Part shown: positions 15,816 to 23,432 of the stretch, one piece after another | Layout of the letters: every line of letters starts with the position of its first letter | Numbering within the stretch: position 1 is the first letter of the stretch | Source of the DNA: DASTRU01 sp035761045 | GTDB lineage: Bacteria; Pseudomonadota; Gammaproteobacteria; Burkholderiales; Burkholderiaceae_E | Length of the DNA stretch: 24,113 nucleotides | Direction: 5' to 3' | Assembly: GCA_035761045.1 (NCBI GenBank) | Contig: DASTRU010000239.1 | Span: forward strand, 1-24,113 | The notes under the pieces: model-generated | Seen by the model: the letters and a program-made list of their open reading frames with translations, nothing else | Told to the model about the DNA's origin: nothing | Databases searched by the model: none | Translations under genes and position numbers: made by a program

Positions 15816-16016
15816 ATGAGATAACGCAAGGTCTTCGTTACCGCATCGCCGCGGCCTTGCCTGGCGGTTGGCTGCTCGCGGTTGCAGCGATCGGCAGCAC
15901 CTCGGCTTCCACGTAGCTGATTCTTGCACGCGCACCTTTATGGGAACGCCACTGGTGCCGCACAAGGTCACGACACCGTGTTGACGATCCTCGTCTCAAA
16001 TGACACGACAACGTTT

Positions 16017-16031
16017 TAGGAGCCGTCCTTG
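16017..16031 (+). promoter_or_regulatory. Ribosome binding site that fixes a TTG start
   Basis: AGGAG at 16018-16022 is six bases before TTG at 16029-16031. No in-frame ATG lies at a usable position before the first membrane segment, so the TTG is the best start for the PAP2 protein. Confidence 0.7.
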
Positions 16032-16721
16032 CAGTCATTCGATTTCGCCGTCGTTCATTACCTCAACGGGTATGCCAGGCATTCCGTGGTGTTCGATCGA
16101 TTCATGACGCAGGTACTACTACTGCCATCGGTAAAGTTATTGCCGCTTATCGCATGCTTGGTGTGGGCATGGTTTAGCCTAAGTGACCGCGAAAAGCATC
16201 GCCAGTTGGTGTTGCTCACCGTCGCCGGCGCGTTCGTCGCCGTGGTGGTTTCGCGGCTTATTCAAGATCTTTCGCCGCTTCGGCAACGCCCCTTGCACGA
16301 GGCCACGCTTCACTTCGTCACGCCATATGGCGTGGGCACTGACGTACTCGCCGAGTGGAGCTCGTTTCCAAGCGACCACGCCGCCATCGCATTCGCGCTT
16401 GCGATCGGAATCTATTGGTTTTCGCGCAGCGTGGGCATCGCCGGATTGTCGTGGGCTTTCATCGTCGTTTGCGCGCCGCGTGTGTACGCGGGCTTTCATT
16501 ACCCAAGTGATGTGTTGGCTGGCGCGGTCATCGGCATGGCCGCGACGATGACGGCGATTTGGATCGGGCGCGATCGAACATGGGTCGCTTATCTTTTAAG
16601 AATCGAGACAACACGCCCCCCGCTTTTCTACAGCGCGATGTTCCTAATGGCGTATGAGTTCGTCACCATGTTCAACGACGTTCGATTGCTCGCGCGCCAT
16701 GCGGTCAAGGTGTTGATGTAG
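16029..16721 (+). CDS. PAP2 family phosphatase (undecaprenyl-diphosphatase-like)
   Basis: This 230-residue integral membrane protein has five or six membrane segments and the three PAP2 phosphatase motifs. These are a LRQRPLHE stretch corresponding to KX6RP, SFPSDHAAIAFALA corresponding to PSGH, and RVYAGFHYPSDVLAGAVIG corresponding to SRX5HX3D. The SDH and FHYPSD forms are typical of BcrC-like undecaprenyl-pyrophosphate phosphatases, which recycle the peptidoglycan lipid carrier at the outer face of the inner membrane. Another lipid phosphate substrate is possible. Translation probably begins at TTG with a good AGGAG site. It converges with the transporter gene at 16775. Confidence 0.88.
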   Translation: MQSFDFAVVHYLNGYARHSVVFDRFMTQVLLLPSVKLLPLIACLVWAWFSLSDREKHRQLVLLTVAGAFVAVVVSRLIQDLSPLRQRPLHEATLHFVTPYGVGTDVLAEWSSFPSDHAAIAFALAIGIYWFSRSVGIAGLSWAFIVVCAPRVYAGFHYPSDVLAGAVIGMAATMTAIWIGRDRTWVAYLLRIETTRPPLFYSAMFLMAYEFVTMFNDVRLLARHAVKVLM

Positions 16722-16774
16722 CGTGGGTTCATGACACGTAAGTGGGTCTCTCGTCGTTGTTGGGTCCCAAGCGA

Positions 16775-17824
16775 TCAACGGTTTCGCGAAGGCGATTGAG
16801 ATTTGTTGGACTGCTCCAAGAAATCCTCGACGTACAAACGTTGAACAAGCGTCATCACCACGACCATAAGCGGCGTGGCGAACAGCACTCCCACCACGCC
16901 GAACAACACGCCAAATACCACCGACGCCAAAATGCCGAGCACCGGCGGCAACGCCACTGCCCAGCGTTGTACGAGTGGCATCAACACATTGCCTTCGATT
17001 TGTTGAATCGCAAGCGCGAGGATCGCGACATACAACGCCGCTTGCGGACCTTCAATGAACGCGACAAGCACCGCGAGCATGCCGCCGATGATCGCGCCGA
17101 AGAATGGAATGAAAGCGAGCGCGCCCGACACCAGACCGACCGCGAACGCGAGTGGAATGCCAAGCAGCGTAAGGCCAATGGTGGTCGTGCTGCCAATGAA
17201 GAGCATCGAGATGGCTTGCCCAAGCAACCATTTCCTAAGGGCGGACGCGCTAGCGCTTAGTGCCGCGTCCACCCGGTCGCGATAAACAACCGGTAGCAAG
17301 CGCAACGCGCCACGTCGATAGGTATCGGGCGCGGCGGCTAAGTAGATCGCAAGGATCAAAATCAAGGCCACGTTGCCCAGCGCGACAACCGTCACGCCAG
17401 CGGTATTGAGCACCGAACCCCATGGCACATCGCTTTGCCGCGCTTCCTGCAGGAGATTAAGCAGCGATTGACCAAGCGAATGACCGCGCAGCCACGCTTG
17501 AACCGCATTTGCCGCATCTGGCAACTTAGTCCGAAGCGATGCAAGTTGCGAGACCAACGCATCGCCCACGAACCACGCGAGGATGGCAAGCACGGCGGCG
17601 ATCAACAGCAACGCAGGCATCACCGCCCATGCTTGCGGAATCCGCAAACGGCGATGCATTGATCGCGCAAGCGCGTGCAAGGCCACCGCGAGCACGATGG
17701 CCGCGAACGTCAGCACTAAAAGGTCGATAAGCTGCCATGCGACGAACACCAGCAGCCCGATGCCGACGACCGCGAGCAATCGTCGCGAGAAGTTGGTTGC
17801 GCCGGGTGCGACTGGTGCCGTCAT
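16775..17824 (-). CDS. AI-2E family transporter (UPF0118)
   Basis: The protein of about 349 residues has around eight membrane segments and the family layout: an N-terminal pair of helices, a long loop with amphipathic helices, then the conserved C-terminal half (IPFFGAIIGGMLAVLVAFIEG, IQQIEGNVLMPLVQRW and a LFGVVGVLFATPLMVVV stretch). Members include the autoinducer-2 exporter TqsA and some Na+/H+ antiporters, so the substrate here is unknown. The ATG at 17824 overlaps the TGA of the small upstream DUF202-like gene as ATGA, which favours this start; an ATG two codons earlier (17830) is also possible. It is the last gene of the DUF1622/DUF202 operon. Confidence 0.88.
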   Translation of the reverse strand: MTAPVAPGATNFSRRLLAVVGIGLLVFVAWQLIDLLVLTFAAIVLAVALHALARSMHRRLRIPQAWAVMPALLLIAAVLAILAWFVGDALVSQLASLRTKLPDAANAVQAWLRGHSLGQSLLNLLQEARQSDVPWGSVLNTAGVTVVALGNVALILILAIYLAAAPDTYRRGALRLLPVVYRDRVDAALSASASALRKWLLGQAISMLFIGSTTTIGLTLLGIPLAFAVGLVSGALAFIPFFGAIIGGMLAVLVAFIEGPQAALYVAILALAIQQIEGNVLMPLVQRWAVALPPVLGILASVVFGVLFGVVGVLFATPLMVVVMTLVQRLYVEDFLEQSNKSQSPSRNR

Positions 17825-17967
17825 GGCCATGTGAACGGACCCAATGCGATGCGCGCCGCAAGCACGATGCCAAAAACCGCCACGACGAGATTAAGGCTCG
17901 TGCGGTTCCATGCGAGCAAGGTGCGTTCGGCGGCGAACAGCACGCGCGGATCGTTGAGGTAGGGCAC
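17821..17967 (-). CDS. Short DUF202-like (YidH family) membrane protein, possibly truncated
   Basis: This 48-residue reading frame starts at GTG after AAGGAGGAG, one of the strongest ribosome binding sites in the window. An in-frame stop lies 15 bases upstream of the GTG, so no longer start exists. The product contains DPRVLFAAERTLLAWNRTSL, the diagnostic N-terminal motif of DUF202/YidH proteins, followed by one membrane segment (LVVAVFGIVLAARI). Normal DUF202 proteins are about 100 residues or more with two further membrane segments, which are absent here. The first 77 bases overlap the end of the DUF1622 gene in another frame, and its TGA overlaps the transporter ATG. It is either a decayed copy or a genuine mini version. 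Confidence 0.72.
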   Translation of the reverse strand: MPYLNDPRVLFAAERTLLAWNRTSLNLVVAVFGIVLAARIALGPFTWP

Positions 17968-18304
17968 TGGCTTGCTCCTCCTTCATTTCCAAACTTAGGA
18001 AGTAGTTCAACGCGGTTCTAATTACCGCGATGGCCGCAAGCTTGCCGATGCGGTCCCATGTGGGCGCGACCGATGTCGAGAGAATGTCGGCCGCGAGCTG
18101 TAGTTCAAGCGCGAGCGTGAGATAACGCGCGAACGACAATCGAATCGGCGTGAAGCTTCGATTACCGTCCGTGAAGGCATACCGAACAAGCCCCATCACC
18201 GCCACCACGATGCCCACCGCGATCACCGCCGCGCCTAAGGTTTCGACGAACAGCCTTAGCCATTCGACACCCGACTGCACCCATTCTTCGGTGAGACTGA
18301 ACAT
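17891..18304 (-). CDS. DUF1622 family membrane protein
   Basis: The 137-residue protein has two or three membrane segments and the DUF1622 signature SFARYLTLALELQLAADI, then TSVAPTWDRIGKLAAIAVIRTALNYFL. The function of the family is not established. The conserved part ends near residue 111 (SLEMKEEQ). The last 26 or so residues, Arg-rich and soluble, are encoded over the start of the DUF202-like gene in another frame and look like unconstrained read-through. The ATG has no obvious ribosome binding site. Gene order indicates an operon DUF1622, DUF202-like, AI-2E transporter, all membrane proteins. Confidence 0.85.
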   Translation of the reverse strand: MFSLTEEWVQSGVEWLRLFVETLGAAVIAVGIVVAVMGLVRYAFTDGNRSFTPIRLSFARYLTLALELQLAADILSTSVAPTWDRIGKLAAIAVIRTALNYFLSLEMKEEQASALPQRSARAVRRRTHLARMEPHEP

Positions 18305-18342
18305 AAGCGACTAAGCGCCACGTACACGGCGCGCTGATGTAA

Positions 18343-18355
18343 GACCGTAACGGTC
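18343..18355. promoter_or_regulatory. Perfect 13-base palindrome upstream of the DUF1622 operon
   Basis: GACCGT-A-ACGGTC is a perfect dyad 39 bases upstream of the DUF1622 start. It could be an operator or a short hairpin. On the minus strand a TTGCTG lies just 5' of it, a possible -35 box, but no convincing -10 box was found. Confidence 0.4.
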
Positions 18356-18407
18356 CAGCAACCGCCGTTCCCTTGTCGTACGCCTTGATTCGCGTGGTCG
18401 CGTTCGC

Positions 18408-19394
18408 TTAACGCATCGCACCGAGCACGAGGCCAAGCGCGATCAATACCGCAATGCCCGCGACCATCGCCCAGCGATGCGTCGTCAACCATAGCTGCGC
18501 GCTAAAGCCGACTGCTTGCGCATCGAAGCGGCCATGCGCGCCGAAGTCGCCTGGCACCGGTGTCCATAAGTTATCGCGTCTATTGAGCGGCAAGGGCTCG
18601 TTCGTGTGTTGTCCATCGACGGCGGTGGTGCCTAGCCATCGATCGAGAATGCCCGGTATCACCCGCGTGCCAAGAATGGCCTTCACCGCAGGCCAGCCGA
18701 CCCATAACTCACGACGCCGATGCGTGGCGGACCAATACACGGCGCGCGCCGCGACCTCGGGCTGAAAAATCTTACCCATTGGGCGAGGGCGTTTATGCAT
18801 CGTCGTGCGGCCCCACTCGAATTGCGGCGTGTTGAAGGCCGAGAGTTGCACCATCGTCACATGCACGCGGCTTTTGTCGTGCGCGAGTTCGCAACGAATG
18901 GAATCGGTAAAGCCGCGCAATGCGGCCTTGGCGCCGCAATACGGCGCTTGCAAGGGAATGGAGCGATACGCAAGCGCGGAACCGATTTGCACGATGGTGC
19001 CGTGGTCGCGCGGCTTCATACGTTTAAGCGCCGCAAGCGTGCCCCATACCGCGCCTAGGTAAGTAACTTGCGTCGCGCGTTCGAAATCGGCGGGCGCGAT
19101 GTCCAAAGCCGGCGCGAAGATCGTCGCCATCGCATCGTTGACCCACACGTCGATCGCACCCCAATGCGCCTCGACTTGCGCGGTCGCCGCTTCGACTTGC
19201 GCATGATCGGCAACATCGACTTCGATTGTTAGCGCCTCGCCGCCTAAACGTCGCACTTCATCGGCCGCGCCTTGCAATCCTTCGCTACCGCGCGCGAGCA
19301 ACACCACGCGCCAACCGTGCCGCGCGAATTCCTTAGCAACGGCGCGGCCAATGCCGGCGGATGCGCCGGTGACCACCGCTATGCGTGATGACAT
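18408..19394 (-). CDS. SDR family oxidoreductase with C-terminal membrane anchor
   Basis: The 328-residue protein is a classical short-chain dehydrogenase/reductase. The Rossmann nucleotide-binding motif TGASAGIG is at residues 9-16. The catalytic triad is Ser139 in IGSALAY, Tyr152 and Lys156 in YCGAK, with the usual 13-residue Ser-Tyr spacing. The normally NNAG motif is NDAM here. The family core is about 250 residues; an extra 75 residues follow, ending in a hydrophobic helix (about residues 308-327) that could anchor it in the membrane. Arg29 and Arg35 near the end of the second strand hint at NADPH preference. Substrate is unknown. It precedes the DUF1622 operon after about 100 bases and may be co-regulated. 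Confidence 0.9.
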   Translation of the reverse strand: MSSRIAVVTGASAGIGRAVAKEFARHGWRVVLLARGSEGLQGAADEVRRLGGEALTIEVDVADHAQVEAATAQVEAHWGAIDVWVNDAMATIFAPALDIAPADFERATQVTYLGAVWGTLAALKRMKPRDHGTIVQIGSALAYRSIPLQAPYCGAKAALRGFTDSIRCELAHDKSRVHVTMVQLSAFNTPQFEWGRTTMHKRPRPMGKIFQPEVAARAVYWSATHRRRELWVGWPAVKAILGTRVIPGILDRWLGTTAVDGQHTNEPLPLNRRDNLWTPVPGDFGAHGRFDAQAVGFSAQLWLTTHRWAMVAGIAVLIALGLVLGAMR

Positions 19395-19490
19395 TAATTG
19401 GATTTGATGCTGCTGGAGGTTTTAAACGGATTTTGTCGTGTTATGCAGCAATTGATATGCCTTGTGAGGTAAGTGGGGTGAGGCGTATGA

Positions 19491-20420
19491 CTAACCACCT
19501 CGCATCCCCAACCGATTGCGGCACTTCGGGTACTTCGCGCATCCCCAAAACTTCCGTCCGCCTTTACTCGGCGTGCGCTCCACCATCTTCACGCCGCAAG
19601 TCGCGCATGTGGGTTTCCAATATTCACCGTCCAAAGCGACTTCGAGCAGCGCTTGTTGCTGCGCTTCGCCGCGTTGACGAATAAGTTCCAACAAACGCGC
19701 ACCGTCAATCGTATGAATGCGATTAGCCTGCGCGAACGCCAACGCGTCTTCCGAAAATCCCGACGACGAAACAAACTGCCCGCGTGATATGCGCTGCGCG
19801 GTCATCACGCCCAATAGTTCGCGCACGTGCGCCACGCCTACGGTCTTCGCGTTCCAATGCTTGCATTGCACGATGCCAATTGCTTGCTCGTTATTACTTG
19901 GCGCGTATAGCCAAATATCAATGCCGTCATCCGGTCCGTGCGATTGCGAACGCGTCGCAAAACCAATTTGCGCAAAATAACTTTCGACTAATGCTTCAAA
20001 ACGGCGCCATTCAATGTCGTGCAATACGTCAACACTCCATATCGTGGGCTTGGTTCGCTTCGCCGCCGCGCTGCGTTCGTGGCGATATGCGCTTTCAAAT
20101 GCATGAGCGACACGATCGGGCTCGGCATGTTGACTGTGGCTTGGGTAAGTGAAAGGCGTTATGGATTCATCCGTGGTGTCTGTAACCCGCGACGACTTGT
20201 TCATTCGCCGCGTGACGTAATGCTGAAGCACCATTCCACATAACCCGATACCAAGCAGTGCTAGTCCGAAAGGAGCAAGAGGCTTCCATGGCACGGGCAA
20301 GCCACCGCCTCTGGTGATAGCCGGAATGACTAGCATCGCCGATCCAGCCAACATGAGTTTGAAAGGTAATGCACGCAATTGTTGTTGCGCGCGCGCTTTT
20401 CCACGTGTTGCGCGAGCCAT
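19491..20420 (-). CDS. Membrane-anchored Mrr-type restriction endonuclease with topoisomerase zinc ribbon
   Basis: The 309-residue protein starts with two membrane segments (about residues 20-36 and 50-66) and a polar linker. A Mrr-type PD-(D/E)XK nuclease domain follows: VLHDIEWRRFEALVESYF at residues 132-149, DDGIDIWL with Asp168, and IVQCKHW with Gln185 and Lys187. The C-terminus is a topoisomerase-type zinc ribbon with Cys272, Cys275, Cys294 and Cys300. Mrr-like enzymes cut modified or foreign DNA, but membrane-bound forms of this layout have no settled role. GGAGG lies eight bases before the ATG. It follows the Fic gene on the same strand. Confidence 0.88.
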   Translation of the reverse strand: MARATRGKARAQQQLRALPFKLMLAGSAMLVIPAITRGGGLPVPWKPLAPFGLALLGIGLCGMVLQHYVTRRMNKSSRVTDTTDESITPFTYPSHSQHAEPDRVAHAFESAYRHERSAAAKRTKPTIWSVDVLHDIEWRRFEALVESYFAQIGFATRSQSHGPDDGIDIWLYAPSNNEQAIGIVQCKHWNAKTVGVAHVRELLGVMTAQRISRGQFVSSSGFSEDALAFAQANRIHTIDGARLLELIRQRGEAQQQALLEVALDGEYWKPTCATCGVKMVERTPSKGGRKFWGCAKYPKCRNRLGMRGG

Positions 20421-20532
20421 GGTGTTCGCCTCCGTCCGTTTGATCGTAACGGTTCGGTTGCTCGCGCCTATATGTCATTTATCGCATTGCTTGCATTGGA
20501 TCGGCGACGTCAAGAAATTTATCGGCGCGTCT

Positions 20533-21738
20533 TCAAGAAGTTAAGTCGTTCTTTATCGACCTTTGGTTCATGTCCAATATGGTCGGGGATGCGAGCGTAT
20601 CGGAGATAAACCCTTGATGCGTGAGCGCGCGTATCACTCCTCGTAAGAGCATCGTGTGACTAAACCCAATGCTGTACTGCCGTGCGCCCGGCCTAATTGA
20701 TTGCAGCATTCCTGCCTCAACAAGCTTGCGTATTTGGTAGGAGCGTTGGTTAGCATTCAAGCGAGGAAGAACCGCTTCAATATCCGACGCCTTGACAATA
20801 CCTGCCTTAATGGTGGCAGTGAGCACGGCTTCTTCTATGTCGGTAATCATTTGCCGTTGCCGCGTGTACATCACTGCAGGCACTAATACTCGGCTTTGTA
20901 AATAGTCATAGTTGGCTAGCTGACCTACTTTACTCAGTTCATCGCGTATGCCTGCAAGCACATAAGTGCACCAATGTTCTAGTGCTGAATCCGTACCTTT
21001 ATCAGCGAACGCCAACATGGCGTAATAACGATCGCGGTCTGCGCAAAATACGGCAGCAGGGTTAAGCAGGCGGCCAGCCGCAGCGCTCACTTGAAAACCA
21101 TATTTAATGAGCAGCGCATAAGTTAATAAACGTACTACGCGGCCATTGCCATTGCTGAATGGATGAATCCATGCGAAGCGGTGATGCGCTAATGCAACCT
21201 TCATCAAATCGTATTTGGGTGCGTCGGTTCGATTAATGAAGGTAATCAACTCCGTCATGTACTCCGACACGTGCATTGCGTCGGGTGGTAAATGTTCGGC
21301 TCTGGCAATGCTCACGGGCCCTTTGCGATAGGCACCCGGGTTGCGATCGCCCTCGCGCGTTAATTCATTGACCGTAATGGCGTGCAGTCCGCGCAGCCAA
21401 TGCTCGGATAAAGGTTCGCCAGATTGAATTGATTCTTCAATCTGCTTCATTGCGCGTTCGATGTTTTCAATCTCGCGCAATTGTTCGTGATGTGGTGAGC
21501 CGTCCGTGACTTTGGCTTCCACGTAATCAGCCAGCGTTGTGTGATTGCCTTCAATGCGAGCAGAAGCCAGGCTCTCTAAAGAGTGAAACACCTCCTTTAA
21601 TTGCATAAACACCGACAGAGGTGTTGTGTTGTGTAGTTGAAGCCGCCGCAGGTGTTCAAGATCGGTCAGAACGTCGAGTAAAGGAGAGTCGAAGCTCGGG
21701 TTAAGCAACCTGAGATCGTGATGAACAAACTGAGCCAT
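20533..21738 (-). CDS. Fic family protein (class II, AMPylator-type)
   Basis: Fic enzymes transfer AMP or another phosphate-linked group to target proteins. The 401-residue protein has the intact active-site motif HPFSNGNGRVVR at residues 192-203; Asn196 replaces the more usual Asp or Glu. An N-terminal inhibitory helix motif SARIEGN (residues 59-65, fitting [S/T]xxxE[G/N]) places it in class II, in which the protein restrains its own activity. The C-terminal third (about residues 290-375) looks like a winged-helix DNA-binding region and could regulate its own gene. The 5' flank is very AT-rich, unlike the surroundings. No separate antitoxin gene is visible. Target is unknown. Confidence 0.93.
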   Translation of the reverse strand: MAQFVHHDLRLLNPSFDSPLLDVLTDLEHLRRLQLHNTTPLSVFMQLKEVFHSLESLASARIEGNHTTLADYVEAKVTDGSPHHEQLREIENIERAMKQIEESIQSGEPLSEHWLRGLHAITVNELTREGDRNPGAYRKGPVSIARAEHLPPDAMHVSEYMTELITFINRTDAPKYDLMKVALAHHRFAWIHPFSNGNGRVVRLLTYALLIKYGFQVSAAAGRLLNPAAVFCADRDRYYAMLAFADKGTDSALEHWCTYVLAGIRDELSKVGQLANYDYLQSRVLVPAVMYTRQRQMITDIEEAVLTATIKAGIVKASDIEAVLPRLNANQRSYQIRKLVEAGMLQSIRPGARQYSIGFSHTMLLRGVIRALTHQGFISDTLASPTILDMNQRSIKNDLTS

Positions 21739-21860
21739 GGACGGAATTTTTTGAAAGAGGATTTTTAATTATCTGGGGTATTTTTAAAAAAAATATTTAA
21801 AAACATATGGTTATGTAATTTTTACCAAAAAATTATCATTAAAGAAGGTTCTACTTATCT
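21739..21860. other. AT-rich stretch upstream of the Fic gene
   Basis: Bases 21781-21840 contain only 7 G or C in 60 (88% AT), in a window that is otherwise GC-rich. It includes a perfect 8-base inverted repeat, TTTTTAAA (21781-21788) with TTTAAAAA (21796-21803). No gene is seen in it. It probably carries the Fic promoter, reading leftwards, and is a sign of foreign origin. Confidence 0.7.
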
Positions 21861-21904
21861 TGAATTTCGTTGTGCTGGAACCGTAATTCACTTGGCAGAC
21901 CCGG

Positions 21905-21933
21905 TAAAAAACAAAAGGCCTGTTTTCGCGGCC
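21905..21933 (-). terminator. Candidate intrinsic terminator after cbpM
   Basis: On the minus strand GGCC (21933-21930) pairs with GGCC (21920-21917), extendable by a G-T pair, around a nine-base loop. It is followed by TTTTGTTTTTT. The stem is short, but the T-run is good and the position about 80 bases after the cbpM stop fits the end of the cbpA-cbpM operon. Confidence 0.5.
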
Positions 21934-22011
21934 CGTTACTAAACCGGCAACGCGCGGCCAAGTCTTATGAATACGATCGCGATGCTGTGATCGTCGCGAT
22001 GCCTAAGTCAA

Positions 22012-22332
22012 TTACCGTGTTTTCAAGATCCGAAGCCGAAGTTCAAGCTGCTCGACGCGGTCAAGCAGTTCGAGCGCGAGCGCGACGCCTGGCGGATTCA
22101 AGTCTAGATCGCGCATCAGGCGCACCGCGCGACGCGCGCGTTGCAGGCTATCGCCACGAAAGCGCAACTGCTCGGCGCGCGGGTCGATCGGATGCAAGAC
22201 GCCTTCGTGCACCAGCGCGGCGATCCACTCGCGCTGGCAGCGGCACACCCGGCCCAATTCGTCGATCCCAAATTCGAGGTGTTCTTCAACGACACAAGCG
22301 GTGCTTTGGACGTGCGGACGTGGCGTGCTCAT
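22012..22332 (-). CDS. cbpM: Chaperone modulator CbpM
   Basis: CbpM is a small MerR-like helix-turn-helix-fold protein that binds the J-domain of CbpA and inhibits its co-chaperone activity. The 106-residue product contains EEHLEFGIDELGRVCRCQ and LVHEGVLHPIDPRAE in the N-terminal fold, then LQRARRAVRLMRDLDLN and a helix rich in Leu and Glu at the C-terminus, all in line with the family. Its ATG overlaps the cbpA stop as ATGA, so expression is translationally coupled to its target. Family and context together make the call firm. Confidence 0.9.
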   Translation of the reverse strand: MSTPRPHVQSTACVVEEHLEFGIDELGRVCRCQREWIAALVHEGVLHPIDPRAEQLRFRGDSLQRARRAVRLMRDLDLNPPGVALALELLDRVEQLELRLRILKTR

Positions 22333-23306
22333 ACGGCGACTCCCAACGATGCGCGCGGCTGAAATCGCGCCGCGCTTTTTTCCAACGCGCGATAAGCATC
22401 TTCGACGGCGGGCGTATCGGCGGGCGGCGTGACGATGGTGGGCACGACGTATAAGTCGCCGGGCGGATCGCCGGGCAAGCCCTTACCGCGCAAACGCAAC
22501 TTGCGATGCGGTTTCGCGCTTGCGGGAATATCGAGCGTTACCGCGCCATGCAAGGTCGGCACCTCGACCGACGCGCCCAGCGCCGCTTCCCAAGGTGCGA
22601 CGGGCAGATGCATCGTCACGTCGCGTCCATCAACGCTAAAGAGCGGATGCGGCTTGAATTCCACCTCAAGGTACAAGTCGCCCGCCGTCGCTTGCGGGCC
22701 CGCGCCGGGCGAGCCTTGTCCGGTCAAACGCAAGTGCTGGCCGGCGCGAATGCCTTTGGGAATGCGCACCTCGACGTGACGCTCTTGCCATCGCACCTGG
22801 CCGTCGCTGTCCACCACTGGCAGCCGCAGGGTAACGATACGAGTGCCGCCATTTACCGCGTCTTCAAGGTCGATCGCGATACGCGCGTGATGGTCCTCGC
22901 CTTGGGTGGACCGCCGGCGGCGTGCTTGCCGCGCCTCGTGCAAATGCCGGCCAAACAAGGCCTCGAAGAAATCGCTGTGGTCCTCGTTCGCCTCGGAGCC
23001 CATCGCGTCACTAAAGCCGAAGTCGGCGCCGCGAAATTCAAAGCCAGCGTTCCAATCGGGCGGCGGTTGTCCTTGCGCGTCGCGCTGTTGCCAACGTTGT
23101 CCTGCGGCGTCGTAAGCGGCGCGTTTTTCCGGATCCTTGAGCACCTCGTACGCTTCGGCGACTTCCTTGAAGCGTTCCTCGGCGTCGGATTCCTTGCTGA
23201 CGTCCGGGTGGTACTTGCGCGCGAGCTTTCGGTAGGCGCGCTTGATGTCGTCAGCGCTGGCGTCGCGCGCGATGCCAAGGGTGGCGTAATAGTCCTTGAA
23301 CTCCAT
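22329..23306 (-). CDS. cbpA: Curved DNA-binding protein CbpA (DnaJ-class co-chaperone)
   Basis: CbpA is a DnaJ-type co-chaperone of DnaK that also binds curved DNA. The 325-residue protein begins MEFKDYYATLGI and has a J-domain at residues 4-70 with the essential HPD at 33-35. A Gly- and charge-rich linker follows, without the zinc-finger repeats of full DnaJ. The C-terminal substrate-binding domains carry IPKGIRAGQHLRLTGQGSPG and RLRGKGLPG. An in-frame upstream start exists but would add 23 residues unlike the family; the ATG at 23306 directly before the J-domain is chosen. It forms an operon with cbpM. Confidence 0.94.
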   Translation of the reverse strand: MEFKDYYATLGIARDASADDIKRAYRKLARKYHPDVSKESDAEERFKEVAEAYEVLKDPEKRAAYDAAGQRWQQRDAQGQPPPDWNAGFEFRGADFGFSDAMGSEANEDHSDFFEALFGRHLHEARQARRRRSTQGEDHHARIAIDLEDAVNGGTRIVTLRLPVVDSDGQVRWQERHVEVRIPKGIRAGQHLRLTGQGSPGAGPQATAGDLYLEVEFKPHPLFSVDGRDVTMHLPVAPWEAALGASVEVPTLHGAVTLDIPASAKPHRKLRLRGKGLPGDPPGDLYVVPTIVTPPADTPAVEDAYRALEKSAARFQPRASLGVAV

Positions 23307-23432
23307 CGTCGTCCCGTCAACTTTGTTGTTCTTCCAAACATGGCCGCGCGCGAGTGGGAAAGGCGGCTCGGCCATCCGTCATCACACCGTCATCCGCGAA
23401 CGGCGTGCCCGTGATTGGCGTATTCGGCCGGG

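Noticed and set aside
15816..16028. Possible small gene on the minus strand (15838-16038) in the gap before the PAP2 gene
   Set aside because: Arg-rich product, no motif, no ribosome binding site, and it would overlap the AGGAG and TTG start of the PAP2 gene.
16742..17260. Plus-strand open frame opposite the AI-2E transporter
   Set aside because: Highly charged product typical of the antisense of membrane protein genes; no conserved features.
21976..22000. ATCGCGA/TCGCGAT inverted repeat downstream of cbpM
   Set aside because: Seven bases of a motif common in this GC-rich sequence with an 11-base loop and no T-run; a better terminator candidate lies further on.
21870..22454. Plus-strand open frame across cbpM and the terminator
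   Set aside because: Runs antisense to cbpM and cbpA, product is Arg-rich without motifs, and the real genes are on the minus strand.
22506..23414. Plus-strand 302-codon open frame opposite cbpA
   Set aside because: Shadow of cbpA, whose J-domain HPD motif and C-terminal domains are clear on the other strand.
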